In this document: piece by piece, positions 40,431 through 48,856 of the stretch | Numbering within the stretch: position 1 is the first letter of the stretch | Layout of the letters: the number at the start of each line of letters is the position of its first letter | Origin: Mycobacterium sp. | GTDB lineage: Bacteria; Actinomycetota; Actinomycetes; Mycobacteriales; Mycobacteriaceae | Assembly (NCBI RefSeq): GCF_002863225.1 | Contig: NZ_PKEK01000048.1 | Span: 105,230-169,229, forward strand | Length of the DNA: 64,000 bases | Direction: 5' to 3' | The notes under the pieces: generated by a model | What the model was told of the DNA's origin: nothing | The model's database searches: none | The model's input: the letters and a program-made list of their open reading frames with translations, nothing else | Program-made: the position numbers and the translations under genes

Positions 40431-40498
40431 CCGTGCCGGGTCTTCATCACCGGCGTCAGTACCGTGGCGGGGAAGAGATGACGTGAGGGGGTTCGACC

Positions 40499-41398
40499 GT
40501 GCCTAAAACAGATATCGCTGTTGTGCTGGCACTGGCCGCCGCGTTCGCGTCGGCACTCGGCAACGTGGCGCGCCAGCGGTCCGCACACGAGGTCGCCGAG
40601 GAGCGGGTCGGCTACCTCGCGCTGTTTTTCATGTCCTGGCGCAATCGCGACTGGCGACTCGGCGCTTTGGCGGCCGTCGCCAACTACGGGCTGCAGGCCG
40701 GCGCGCTGAGCCTCGGGTCGGTGATCCTGGTGACCGGGCTGCAGGTGACGGCGCTGCTGTTCGCCTTACCGCTCTACGCGCGCATGACCGGCGCCCCGGT
40801 GACCCGGTGGGACTGGAGTTGGGCGGCGATCCTGGCCGTAGCGCTGGCCGTGGTGGTCACCGTCGGAAATCCGGTGGCCGGACACTCGCGCGCCTCGCTG
40901 CAGACCTGGCTGGTGGTGGCCGCCATCGCGGGGCCGCTGGTGGGGTTGTGCCTGCTCGGTGCGCGAATCTGGCCGGACGGGGCGATCGCCGCGGTGCTGC
41001 TGGCCGCGGTGTCGGGGGCCTCGCTGGCATTGTTCGCGGTCCTGGTCAAAGGCGCCGTCATCGCGGCCAAGGGCGGCATCGTCGCGGTTTTGGCCACCCC
41101 TGAGCTCTACGCCTGCATCGGGGCCGCGGTCGCCGGGATGGTGTTCCAGCAGTCGGCCTACCGGGGCGGTCCGCTCAACGTGTCGATGCCGACGATGACG
41201 GTGGCCAAGCCGACAGTGGGCGCGCTGCTGGGTGTTTTCGTGCTCGGCGAAACCATCCAGCACGGCGAGCACACGATGTTCGTGCTCGCCGCCGCGGTCA
41301 CGGTGATGGTGGGGGCCACCGCGGCTCTCGCTCGCGGTGAGGCCAAAACGGTGGAGGCGCACACCGACTCGTTCGCCGCCGTGACGTCGACCGGTTAG
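40499..41398 (+). CDS. DMT-family (EamA-like) transporter, copy 2 (Rv2729c-like)
   Basis: 299-aa paralogue of the preceding gene, of similar length to the Ala/Val/Leu-rich membrane protein Rv2729c at this place. About 60% of residues agree by eye in the first 190 positions (for example VANYGLQAGALSLGSVILVT against VANYSLQAGALALGSVMLVT). GTG start. Tandem duplication or acquisition of the first copy is inferred. Substrate unknown. Confidence 0.87.
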   Translation: MPKTDIAVVLALAAAFASALGNVARQRSAHEVAEERVGYLALFFMSWRNRDWRLGALAAVANYGLQAGALSLGSVILVTGLQVTALLFALPLYARMTGAPVTRWDWSWAAILAVALAVVVTVGNPVAGHSRASLQTWLVVAAIAGPLVGLCLLGARIWPDGAIAAVLLAAVSGASLALFAVLVKGAVIAAKGGIVAVLATPELYACIGAAVAGMVFQQSAYRGGPLNVSMPTMTVAKPTVGALLGVFVLGETIQHGEHTMFVLAAAVTVMVGATAALARGEAKTVEAHTDSFAAVTSTG

Positions 41399-41401
41399 TT
41401 T
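41396..41401 (+). promoter_or_regulatory. -10 box before the LigB-like gene, leaderless arrangement
   Basis: TAGTTT ends 6 nt before the GTG at 41408; it overlaps the stop codon of the transporter gene. Confidence 0.4.
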
Positions 41402-41407
41402 TATGGC

Positions 41408-42094
41408 GTGCTGAGCGCCATCTCGATCGTTCCGTCGGCTCCGGTGCTGGTTCCCGAGCTTGCCGGCGCGGCTGCCGGCGAGGTGGCGGAGCTTCGGGCC
41501 GCCATGGTCGCCGCGGCCGCCGCGCTGCCGATCCAATGGATCGTCGTCGGGGTCGGGCCCGCGGATGACGTCGTCGGTCCGGAACGGGTCGGAACCTTCG
41601 CGGGTTTCGGCGCTGACGTGGTGGTGCGGTTGTCTCCGCAGGCCGACGGGCCGCCGTCCGCGATGCCGCTGTGTGGCCTGATCGGCGGCTGGATCCGGGC
41701 GCAAGCCCAGCCGGATGCGCGCGCCCAGGTTCGGGTGTACGCCGCCGACCACGACGCCGGGGCCGCGGTCGAGATCGGCCGGCGGCTGCGCGACGAGATC
41801 GACCGTTCCGGCGAGCCGACCGGTGTGCTGATCGTTGCCGACGGCGCTAATACGCTGACGCAGTCTGCCCCCGGCGGATACCGGCCGGAAGACGCCGACG
41901 TGCAGAACCGCCTCGACGATGCGCTGGCCGGCGGAGACCTGTCGGTGCTGACCCAGCTGCCGCCGCAGGTCGGCGGACGAGTCGCGTTCAGCGTGCTGGC
42001 CGGGTTGGCCGGGCCGGTGCCCAGGTCGGCGAAGGAGCTCTGCCGCGCGGCGCCCTACGGCGTCGGATATTTCGCCGGCGTCTGGCAGCCGTGA
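41408..42094 (+). CDS. Class III extradiol dioxygenase-like protein (Rv2728c-like)
   Basis: 228-aa Ala-rich protein with the LigB-like fold pattern ([27 protein letters not shown]). The metal-binding histidines of active extradiol enzymes are not obvious (no PH or HGSP motif), so it may be non-catalytic. Its stop overlaps the GTG of miaA (GTGA), and it is the conserved neighbour of miaA-dapF-hflX in mycobacteria. Function unknown. Confidence 0.78.
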   Translation: MLSAISIVPSAPVLVPELAGAAAGEVAELRAAMVAAAAALPIQWIVVGVGPADDVVGPERVGTFAGFGADVVVRLSPQADGPPSAMPLCGLIGGWIRAQAQPDARAQVRVYAADHDAGAAVEIGRRLRDEIDRSGEPTGVLIVADGANTLTQSAPGGYRPEDADVQNRLDDALAGGDLSVLTQLPPQVGGRVAFSVLAGLAGPVPRSAKELCRAAPYGVGYFAGVWQP

Positions 42095-43002
42095 GGCCGC
42101 TGGCGATCGTCGGGCCGACCGGCACCGGTAAATCGCAGCTGGCCCTCGACGTCGCGGAGCTGCTCGGTCGGGAAGCCGAGATCGTCAACGCCGATGCCAT
42201 GCAGTTCTACCGCGGCATGGACATCGGCACCGCGAAACTGCCTGTCGCACAACGCCGCGGCATTCCGCACCACCAACTCGACGTCCTCGACGTGACCGCC
42301 ACCGCCACCGTCGCGCGCTACCAGCGCGACGCCGCCGCCGACATCGAGATGATCGCCGCACAGGGCAAGGTCCCGGTCGTGGTGGGCGGCTCGATGCTCT
42401 ACATCCAGTCGTTGCTCGACGACTGGTCGTTTCCGGCCACCGATCCGGCGGTGCGGGCGAAATGGGAGCAGCGCCTCGCCGAGGTCGGCACCGGTGCACT
42501 GCACTCCGAGCTCGCTGATCGCGATCCGGCCGCCGCGGCGTCGATCCTGGCCACCGACGGGCGGCGCATCGTGCGGGCGCTGGAGGTTGTCGAACTCACC
42601 GGACGGCCGTTCGCGGCGTCGGCCCCGGTGATCGGCACGCCGCGATGGGACACCGCGATCATCGGATTGGATTGCGATACAGAGGTTCTCGACCAACGAC
42701 TGGCTCGGCGGACCGACACGATGTTCACCGAGGGGCTGGTCGGTGAGGTGACCGCGCTGCTGGAACGCGGACTGCGGGACGGCGTCACCGCGTCGCGCGC
42801 GCTGGGCTACGCGCAAGTGCTCGACGACCTCGACGCCGGTGGTGACGGCACTGCCGCGCGCGAGCCGACGTTCATCGGGACCCGACGCTATGTGCGTCGC
42901 CAGCGGTCCTGGTTTCGCCGCGACCACCGCATCCATTGGCTGGATGCAACAGCGGGCGACAACGCCGACGCAGCGTTGCGGGCCTGGCGCCACGTATCCT
43001 GA
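42091..43002 (+). CDS. miaA: tRNA dimethylallyltransferase MiaA
   Basis: 303-aa enzyme that transfers dimethylallyl from DMAPP to A37 of tRNAs reading UNN codons, giving the substrate of MiaB. P-loop GPTGTGKS at residues 8-15, then [28 protein letters not shown] and the tRNA-binding [14 protein letters not shown] and [15 protein letters not shown] segments. GTG start inside the upstream stop codon. Confidence 0.97.
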   Translation: MRPLAIVGPTGTGKSQLALDVAELLGREAEIVNADAMQFYRGMDIGTAKLPVAQRRGIPHHQLDVLDVTATATVARYQRDAAADIEMIAAQGKVPVVVGGSMLYIQSLLDDWSFPATDPAVRAKWEQRLAEVGTGALHSELADRDPAAAASILATDGRRIVRALEVVELTGRPFAASAPVIGTPRWDTAIIGLDCDTEVLDQRLARRTDTMFTEGLVGEVTALLERGLRDGVTASRALGYAQVLDDLDAGGDGTAAREPTFIGTRRYVRRQRSWFRRDHRIHWLDATAGDNADAALRAWRHVS

Positions 43003-43041
43003 GCACATGATTCTCGCAGCCGCTGTCGAAGAGTGGCGCAG

Positions 43042-43914
43042 ATGATCTTCGCGAAAGGCCATGGCACTCAGAACGACTTCGTCGTGCTGAGTGACCTGGG
43101 TGCGGACTTGGCGCTGACTCCGGAGGCGGTGTCCGCATTGTGTGACCGCCGCCGCGGCCTCGGGGCCGACGGGGTGCTGCGGGTGACCACCGCCGGTGCG
43201 GCGCTCGCGGCCGGGGTGTACGACCGGACACCCGATGGCGTGAACCCGGACGACTGGTACATGGACTACCGTAATGCCGACGGCTCGATCGCCCAGATGT
43301 GCGGCAACGGCGTGCGGGTCTTCGCGCATTATCTGCGGGCCAGCGGCCTGGAAACTCGCGAGGAGTTCGTCGTCGGCTCGCTGGCCGGCCCTCGACCGGT
43401 CGTCGTCCACCATCTCGACGCGACAAACGCCGACGTTCGGGTCGACATGGGCAAGGCCAACCGGCTCGGGCCCGGGCAGGCCGTGGTCGGCGGCCGGAAG
43501 TTCAACGGTCTGGCGGTCGACGTCGGCAACCCGCACCTGGCGTGCGTCGACTCGGCGCTGACCGTCGAGGCGTTGAAAACGTTGGACGTCGCCGCACCGG
43601 TCAGTTTTGACCGCGACCAGTTCCCCGACGGGGTCAACGTCGAGATTCTCACCGCCGCGGTCGACGGCGCGGTCAGTATGCGGGTGCACGAGCGGGGAGT
43701 GGGCGAAACCCGTTCCTGTGGAACGGGAACCGTCGCTGCGGCGGTCGCCGCTCTCTCGCACGGCGGCGCAACCACCGGCACCCTGACCGTGCGGGTGCCC
43801 GGCGGCGATGTCGTCGTCACCGTCACCGAGGCGACCAGCTACCTGCGGGGGCCGTCGGTGCTGGTGGCACACGGCGAACTCAGCGAGCAATGGTGGCAGG
43901 AGGCGTCACGTTAA
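43042..43914 (+). CDS. dapF: Diaminopimelate epimerase
   Basis: 290-aa PLP-independent epimerase converting LL- to meso-diaminopimelate. The two catalytic cysteines are Cys87 ([13 protein letters not shown]) and Cys226 ([15 protein letters not shown]). ATG at 43042 chosen: GAAGAG lies 8 nt upstream and [14 protein letters not shown] matches the family start; a GTG three codons earlier is less likely. With dapA it supplies meso-DAP for peptidoglycan. Confidence 0.97.
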   Translation: MIFAKGHGTQNDFVVLSDLGADLALTPEAVSALCDRRRGLGADGVLRVTTAGAALAAGVYDRTPDGVNPDDWYMDYRNADGSIAQMCGNGVRVFAHYLRASGLETREEFVVGSLAGPRPVVVHHLDATNADVRVDMGKANRLGPGQAVVGGRKFNGLAVDVGNPHLACVDSALTVEALKTLDVAAPVSFDRDQFPDGVNVEILTAAVDGAVSMRVHERGVGETRSCGTGTVAAAVAALSHGGATTGTLTVRVPGGDVVVTVTEATSYLRGPSVLVAHGELSEQWWQEASR

Positions 43915-43960
43915 ATCGGATGCGGGCCGACGCGCCGGCGGGCACCATCTGTAGTTGCCT

Positions 43961-45376
43961 ATGACGAATCCCCAATTTCCCGAGACCCCGAGCACCGGTG
44001 AGCTTGCGCTCGACGACCGCGCAGCGCTTCGCCGTGTCGCCGGGCTGTCCACCGAGCTCGCCGACGTCTCCGAAGTCGAGTACCGCCAGCTGCGACTCGA
44101 GCGGGTGGTGCTGGTCGGCGTGTGGACCGACGGCAGCGCCGCCGACGCCGATGCCAGCCTGGCGGAGCTGGCCGCGCTGGCCGAAACCGCGGGTTCAGAG
44201 GTGCTCGAAGGCATGGTCCAGCGGCGCACCAAGCCCGATCCCTCGACCTATATCGGTTCGGGCAAGGCCGCCGAATTGCGCGACGTCGTGACAGCCACCG
44301 GCGCCGACACCGTCATCTGCGACGGCGAACTGTCTCCGGCGCAGCTGAACGCGCTGGAAAAAGCCGTCAAGGTCAAGGTCATCGACCGCACCGCGCTGAT
44401 CCTGGACATTTTCGCCCAGCACGCCACCAGCGCTGAAGGCAAGGCGCAGGTGTCGCTGGCGCAAATGGAGTACATGCTGCCGCGGCTGCGCGGCTGGGGT
44501 GAGTCGATGTCGCGGCAGGGTGGTGGCGCGGGCGGCAGCGGTGGCGGCGTCGGTACCCGCGGCCCCGGTGAAACCAAGATCGAGACCGACCGGCGCCGGA
44601 TCCGCGAGCGAATGTCCAAGCTGCGGCGCGACATCAAGGACATGAAGAAGATCCGCGACACCCAGCGCAGCCGCCGGCGCAGCAGCGATGCGCCGTCCGT
44701 CGCGATCGTGGGCTACACCAACGCGGGAAAGTCCAGCTTGCTGAACGCGCTCACCGGCGCCGGGGTCCTGGTGCAGGACGCGCTGTTCGCGACCCTGGAG
44801 CCCACAACGCGCCGTGGACATTTCGACGACGGGCGGGCGTTCGTCATCAGCGACACCGTCGGCTTCGTCCGGCACCTGCCGACGCAGTTGGTCGAGGCGT
44901 TCCGCTCGACTCTGGAAGAGGTCGTCGACGCCGATCTTCTCGTGCACGTCGTCGACGGCTCCGATGCGAACCCGCTGGCCCAGATCAGCGCTGTACGCCA
45001 GGTGGTGTCCGAGGTGTTCGCCGACCAACGGGTCACGGGCGGCGAATCCCCGCAAGAGCTGATCGTGGTCAACAAGACCGACGCCGCCAGCGATCTGGGG
45101 CTGGCCAAGCTGCGCCGCGCATTGCCCGGCGCGGTGTTCGTCTCGGCGCGTACCGGTGACGGCATCGAGGCTTTGCGTGGCCGGATGGCCGAGCTGGCCG
45201 CTCCCACCGACACCGCGGTCGATGTGGTGATCCCTTACGACCGTGGCGATCTGGTGTCGCGGGTGCACGCCGACGGCCGAGTCCAGGTGACGGAGCACAT
45301 CAGCAACGGCACCCGGATCAAGGCGCGAGTGCCGGTGGCGTTGGCCGCGACGCTGCGACCGTTCTCGTCCACCTGA
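43961..45376 (+). CDS. hflX: GTPase HflX
   Basis: 471-aa ribosome-associated GTPase that splits stalled ribosomes; in mycobacteria it is linked to hypoxia and macrolide response. N-terminal HflX domain with the glycine-rich linker GGGAGGSGGGVGTRGPGE, helical ETDRRRIRERMSKLRRDIK, then the G domain (G1 GYTNAGKSS near residue 250, G3 DTVGF, G4 NKTD). ATG at 43961 preferred over a TTG two codons earlier. A strong terminator follows. Confidence 0.97.
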   Translation: MTNPQFPETPSTGELALDDRAALRRVAGLSTELADVSEVEYRQLRLERVVLVGVWTDGSAADADASLAELAALAETAGSEVLEGMVQRRTKPDPSTYIGSGKAAELRDVVTATGADTVICDGELSPAQLNALEKAVKVKVIDRTALILDIFAQHATSAEGKAQVSLAQMEYMLPRLRGWGESMSRQGGGAGGSGGGVGTRGPGETKIETDRRRIRERMSKLRRDIKDMKKIRDTQRSRRRSSDAPSVAIVGYTNAGKSSLLNALTGAGVLVQDALFATLEPTTRRGHFDDGRAFVISDTVGFVRHLPTQLVEAFRSTLEEVVDADLLVHVVDGSDANPLAQISAVRQVVSEVFADQRVTGGESPQELIVVNKTDAASDLGLAKLRRALPGAVFVSARTGDGIEALRGRMAELAAPTDTAVDVVIPYDRGDLVSRVHADGRVQVTEHISNGTRIKARVPVALAATLRPFSST

Positions 45377-45393
45377 AATCGTCCCCGAGAAAG

Positions 45394-45439
45394 CAGAAAG
45401 CGCCGGAGCCCCCCGCCCCGGCGCTTTCTGTTTTCTCTT
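45394..45439. terminator. Rho-independent terminator between hflX and the convergent secreted-protein gene
   Basis: CAGAAAGCGCCGG (45394-45406) pairs perfectly with CCGGCGCTTTCTG (45418-45430) around an 11-nt loop, followed by TTTTCTCTT. The 13-bp stem lies between two convergent stops (45376 and 45445), so it probably serves both strands. Confidence 0.9.
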
Positions 45440-45444
45440 ACGGG

Positions 45445-46224
45445 TCAGAACAACCCGATGAGCGCGGCGACCAGGTCGTTGATGTCGTCGGTCAGACCTG
45501 TGGTGAGCGTTGCCAGACCAGTGGTGAGGTCCCCGAGCACATCACCGAGGTTGATGCTGGTCAGGCTGTCGAGGATGTCGGTGTAGTTGGTGAACAGGTT
45601 CTGGGTGTACTCGATCAGGTCGTTGGACGCCAGGGTGTACTGGCTGTTCGCGATCGCGACCAGGTCGGGTATGAAGCTGTCCCCGAGTTCGGGGTCACCC
45701 AGGGTGCTCGGCACTGCGCCGACGAACAGGTCGTTGAACTGGGTCAGCAGCGCCGCCTGCGAGTCATCCACTGGCACGCCGAGGATGTTGTTCAGTTCGG
45801 CGTTGAAGGCCAAGGTGTTGGAGATGAAGCCGTTGTAGCCGGCGGTTGCCGCACCGTTGAAGATGTTGAGGTATTCACCGCCGAAGGACTCGTAGATGCC
45901 GCCGGCGCCGTCGGTCTGCAGCAGGCTGCTCGAGAGGTCGGAACCCAGCGAGTTGTACAACGTTTCATACAGCCCGTTGTCGCCTACCGAAAGGTTGTAC
46001 AGCGACGTGTTGACCGCTTCTTCCGCGTTGAGTAGCGGGGTGTAGTCGACGACCGCGGCGGCTGATGCGGCATCCGACGCGGAGTCCACCAGCGCGACTT
46101 CCTGGTGCACCGTCGGCACGCCCTGCTGCGCTACCGATGCCCCGTCGTACGGCATCGACCCGAACAGTCCCGCCGCTGCGATCGCGGCGGCCGCGATCAT
46201 CGATCGTTTTGTTGCAACATGCAT
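45445..46224 (-). CDS. Secreted protein of unknown function
   Basis: 259 aa. A signal peptide (MHVATKRSMIAAAAIAAAGL ending near SVAQQ) leads to a cysteine-free, basic-poor mature chain rich in Leu, Asn, Asp, Ser, Gly and Tyr, with helical stretches. The C-terminal 45 residues form regular amphipathic turns (SINLGDVLGDLTTGLATLTT, LTDDINDLVAALIGLF). I do not recognise the family; it recalls surface-exposed mycobacterial proteins with PE/PPE-like composition but has no PE or PPE motif. The ATG at 46224 is preceded by GGGAAGG; codons further upstream are in frame but follow no ribosome site. Absent from the M. tuberculosis block as I recall it. Confidence 0.8.
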   Translation of the reverse strand: MHVATKRSMIAAAAIAAAGLFGSMPYDGASVAQQGVPTVHQEVALVDSASDAASAAAVVDYTPLLNAEEAVNTSLYNLSVGDNGLYETLYNSLGSDLSSSLLQTDGAGGIYESFGGEYLNIFNGAATAGYNGFISNTLAFNAELNNILGVPVDDSQAALLTQFNDLFVGAVPSTLGDPELGDSFIPDLVAIANSQYTLASNDLIEYTQNLFTNYTDILDSLTSINLGDVLGDLTTGLATLTTGLTDDINDLVAALIGLF

Positions 46225-46650
46225 GGTCTTACCTTCCCCATAGTGGATGAGGGTTGCCGGTGCTGATGCCGAGCGAGACATCACGACCACAACGCTCTCG
46301 CTGTTCTGCTCGCAGCTAGCGCGTCGATTGGTCATGCCCCCGTCCTCCCCTGAAAGACACCTGAGTTTTCTCAGGTGAAATTAAGCTACAACTTAGGACT
46401 TGTACGAGGCCAGCGCTTTTGCACAAACTTCGAATCTTTTTTTGCCGGGAATCGGTGCTGGTGGAACGGTTTCTGTGAATTAGATGACCGTTCGAACATC
46501 GCTTCACCGCGAGACGGCGTGATTCTCAGGATCTGCTCAACGGGGGCAGTAGATCGGGTTTCGGTCGCTCGGCCCGCTCGGAGCAGGTCGACGGGCTCAC
46601 CCGATTCGCGAACTGTATTTCCGGCGCCGGCTCGACTCGCCAGTCGTGAG
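46225..46650. other. 426-bp intergenic region with hairpin, locally AT-rich
   Basis: No gene seen. It is the 5' side of the leftward secreted-protein gene and the 3' side of the leftward gene at 46651. ACCTGAG (46359-46365) and CTCAGGT (46370-46376) form a perfect 7-bp hairpin with a TTTT loop. The next 100 bp (to about 46480) are clearly more AT-rich than the surroundings, including a run of seven T, as expected for a promoter region or for foreign DNA. Confidence 0.5.
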
Positions 46651-47157
46651 CTAGAGCACTAGCTCGTAGACCTCTTCGGCGGAACTGGCAAGCAGCCGGC
46701 GCGCCAGGTGGATGTTCAGCTCGTCGAGGTGGGCCTCTTCGGCCTGATCTCGTTCTGCCTTCGCGGACAGGGCGAAGAACTCGTCGGTGATGAAGCCGGG
46801 ACGCATCAGCAGCGTTGCGGTGCGGCCGTTGACAACGGTCTGGAACACGAAGCCCTGCAGCATCCGCCCGCGTTCCGGGCGCACCAGCGCCGGATCGATC
46901 GAGTATCTGCCGTCGGTCACCGCGCGGGTCACCGCTTCGATGCCGTCGCGGATCCCGGGTTCGTCAAAGGCCGCGCGGACGACGATCGAGCGGCGCTGCG
47001 GCGGGTGGTTGGGCGACAGCGCGGCGAAAGCCCGTTGCAGAACTTTGAGGGCGCTGGCGACGCCGGCGCGGGAAAACGGTCCGGCGTAGCACAGCATGTC
47101 GGTATAGGAGAATTCGAGGAGCTGCCCCAGTTCCTGCACCAGGATCGTCTCGTCCAT
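46651..47157 (-). CDS. Hypothetical protein divergent from fadE20
   Basis: 168-aa helical protein I cannot assign. It begins DETILVQELGQLLEFSYTDM, has LCYAGPFSRAGVASALKVLQ, VVNGRTATLLMRPGFITDEF and an acidic C-terminal helix (AKAERDQAEEAHLDELNIHL). No helix-turn-helix is apparent, so it is not obviously the regulator of its neighbour. ATG at 47157 chosen; a start nine codons earlier would overlap the promoter side. It shares a 96-bp divergent region with fadE20 that contains a perfect palindrome. Confidence 0.75.
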   Translation of the reverse strand: MDETILVQELGQLLEFSYTDMLCYAGPFSRAGVASALKVLQRAFAALSPNHPPQRRSIVVRAAFDEPGIRDGIEAVTRAVTDGRYSIDPALVRPERGRMLQGFVFQTVVNGRTATLLMRPGFITDEFFALSAKAERDQAEEAHLDELNIHLARRLLASSAEEVYELVL

Positions 47158-47191
47158 CCCGATGACTGTAGGCCCGGCCGGCACCTCGACC

Positions 47192-47211
47192 TACCAACCA
47201 TCCGGTTGGTA
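47192..47211. promoter_or_regulatory. 20-bp palindromic operator upstream of fadE20
   Basis: TACCAACC (47192-47199) and GGTTGGTA (47204-47211) are exact inverted repeats with a 4-bp centre. TetR-family regulators of acyl-CoA genes commonly bind such sites. It lies 43 bp before the fadE20 start and 35 bp from the divergent gene. Confidence 0.65.
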
Positions 47212-47253
47212 TATGTTGGGCCATGAGTCCCCAAACCTGTCGGAGGTCATCTC

Positions 47254-48414
47254 ATGGGTAGCGCCGTCAAGTACCAGCGCACGCTGTTCGAGCCCGAGCA
47301 CGAACTGTTCCGCGAGTCGTACCGGTCGTTCCTGGAACGCCACGTCGCGCCGTACCACGACGAATGGGAAAAGGCGAAGATCGTCGACCGGGGTGTGTGG
47401 CTGGAAGCCGGCAAGCAGGGCTTCCTGGGCATGTCCATCCCCGAGGAATACGGCGGCGGCGGCAACTCCGACTTCCGCTACAACACAATCATCACCGAGG
47501 AGACCACCTACGGGCGCTACAGCGGCATCGGGTGGGGCCTGCACAACGACATCGTCGCGCCGTATCTGTTGAGCCTGGCCACCGAGGAGCAGAAGCAGCG
47601 TTGGCTGCCGAAGTTCTGCACGGGCGAAATCATCACCGCGATCGGGATGACCGAGCCTGGCACCGGCAGCGACCTGCAGGGCATCAAGACGCGCGCGGTC
47701 AAGCAGGGTGACCACTACATCCTGAACGGCTCGAAGACATTCATCACCAACGGGATCAACGCCGATCTGGTGCTCGTCGTCGCCCAGACCGACCCGGAGA
47801 AGGGTGCGCTCGGCTTTTCGCTACTGGCCGTCGAGCGCGGCATGAAGGGCTTCGAGCGTGGCCGCCACCTCGACAAGATCGGCCTGGATGCCCAGGACAC
47901 CGCCGAGCTGTCGTTTACCGACGTCGAGGTGCCCGCCGAGAACTTGCTCGGTGAAGAGGGCAAGGGCTTCATCTACCTGATGCAGAACCTGCCGCAGGAG
48001 CGGATCGCGATCGCGATCATGGCCGTCGCAGCCATGGAGCAGGTGCTCGAGCAGACGCTGCAATACACCAAGGAGCGCAAGGCCTTTGGCAAACCGGTCG
48101 GCAGTTTCCAGAACAGCCGATTTTTACTTGCCGAATTGGCGACCGAGGCCACGGTGGTGCGGATCATGGTCGACGAGTTCATCGCCCTGCACCTCGAGGA
48201 GAAGCTGACCGCCGAACAGGCCGCAATGGCCAAGTGGTACGCCACCGAGAAGCAGGTGCATCTGATCGACCGCTGCCTGCAGTTGCACGGCGGATACGGC
48301 TACATGCGCGAATACCCGGTCGCGCGTGCGTATCTCGATGCGCGCGTACAGACCATCTATGGCGGCACAACCGAGATCATGAAAGAGATCATCGGCCGAA
48401 GCCTGGGTGTCTGA
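47254..48414 (+). CDS. fadE20: Acyl-CoA dehydrogenase FadE20-like
   Basis: 386-aa complete acyl-CoA dehydrogenase; oxidises acyl-CoA to enoyl-CoA with FAD and electron-transfer flavoprotein. Motifs: IGMTEPGTGSDLQGIKTRAV (flavin/substrate loop), VEVPAENLLGEEGKGF, and the C-terminal LQLHGGYGYMREYPVARAYL and YGGTTEIMKEIIGRSLG. It sits 3' of hflX as Rv2724c does in M. tuberculosis. The upstream palindrome suggests regulation by an acyl-CoA-responsive repressor encoded elsewhere. Confidence 0.93.
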   Translation: MGSAVKYQRTLFEPEHELFRESYRSFLERHVAPYHDEWEKAKIVDRGVWLEAGKQGFLGMSIPEEYGGGGNSDFRYNTIITEETTYGRYSGIGWGLHNDIVAPYLLSLATEEQKQRWLPKFCTGEIITAIGMTEPGTGSDLQGIKTRAVKQGDHYILNGSKTFITNGINADLVLVVAQTDPEKGALGFSLLAVERGMKGFERGRHLDKIGLDAQDTAELSFTDVEVPAENLLGEEGKGFIYLMQNLPQERIAIAIMAVAAMEQVLEQTLQYTKERKAFGKPVGSFQNSRFLLAELATEATVVRIMVDEFIALHLEEKLTAEQAAMAKWYATEKQVHLIDRCLQLHGGYGYMREYPVARAYLDARVQTIYGGTTEIMKEIIGRSLGV

Positions 48415-48856
48415 CCACGAATTGTCTTGCTCTTGAAGCACTTTCGCGCAATCTAGCCGCGGCGCGTGAAGTGATTGCCATTCGACGGCCCGGTCAATCG
48501 GGGCCGAGTTAGTTCGTGCCGCTGAAAGTGGGCGGCACGTGCCTGGCCCGGCAAAGCGACGGTGGTTGCCTCACGCGAGGTCAGAGGCTCGCACGGCCGT
48601 TCCCAGCGCAGACCGGTGCGTCAATGTCGGCGTGCCGTGGACCCCTTTATCGGGGCACCGTAATCTGATGGCCGAACCAGCACAATGCGACACAAACCGG
48701 CCCTGTGGACGACATTTCGGCATCGACAAGGTGACCATTCCGTAGGGTCGTCCTATGACTTTCCAGTTGTGGTCGCCCACAGAAGGGTTGAGGCGACCCG
48801 CGGGGCGGTCGAAATTGGGCCCGGTATCGGTACCGGGCGGCCGCGGGGAGGGCGGG
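48415..48856. other. 442-bp region between fadE20 and the LGFP-repeat gene
   Basis: No convincing gene. GTGCCGC (48516-48522) and GCGGCAC (48532-48538) form a hairpin about 100 bp after fadE20, a possible terminator. The M. tuberculosis genes terC (Rv2723) and Rv2722, expected here by synteny, are absent. An ATG at 48755 is in frame with the next gene but its product would place 34 residues before the signal peptide, so I treat 48755-48856 as leader. Confidence 0.5.

Noticed and set aside
42055..43890. 611-codon minus-strand frame opposite miaA and dapF
   Set aside because: Spans two well-identified plus-strand genes and shows no domain of its own.
47237..47259. Possible PafBC-type element TGTCGGAG before fadE20
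   Set aside because: The -10 position at the required 8-nt spacing is ATGGGT, which lacks the TANNNT pattern and overlaps the start codon.
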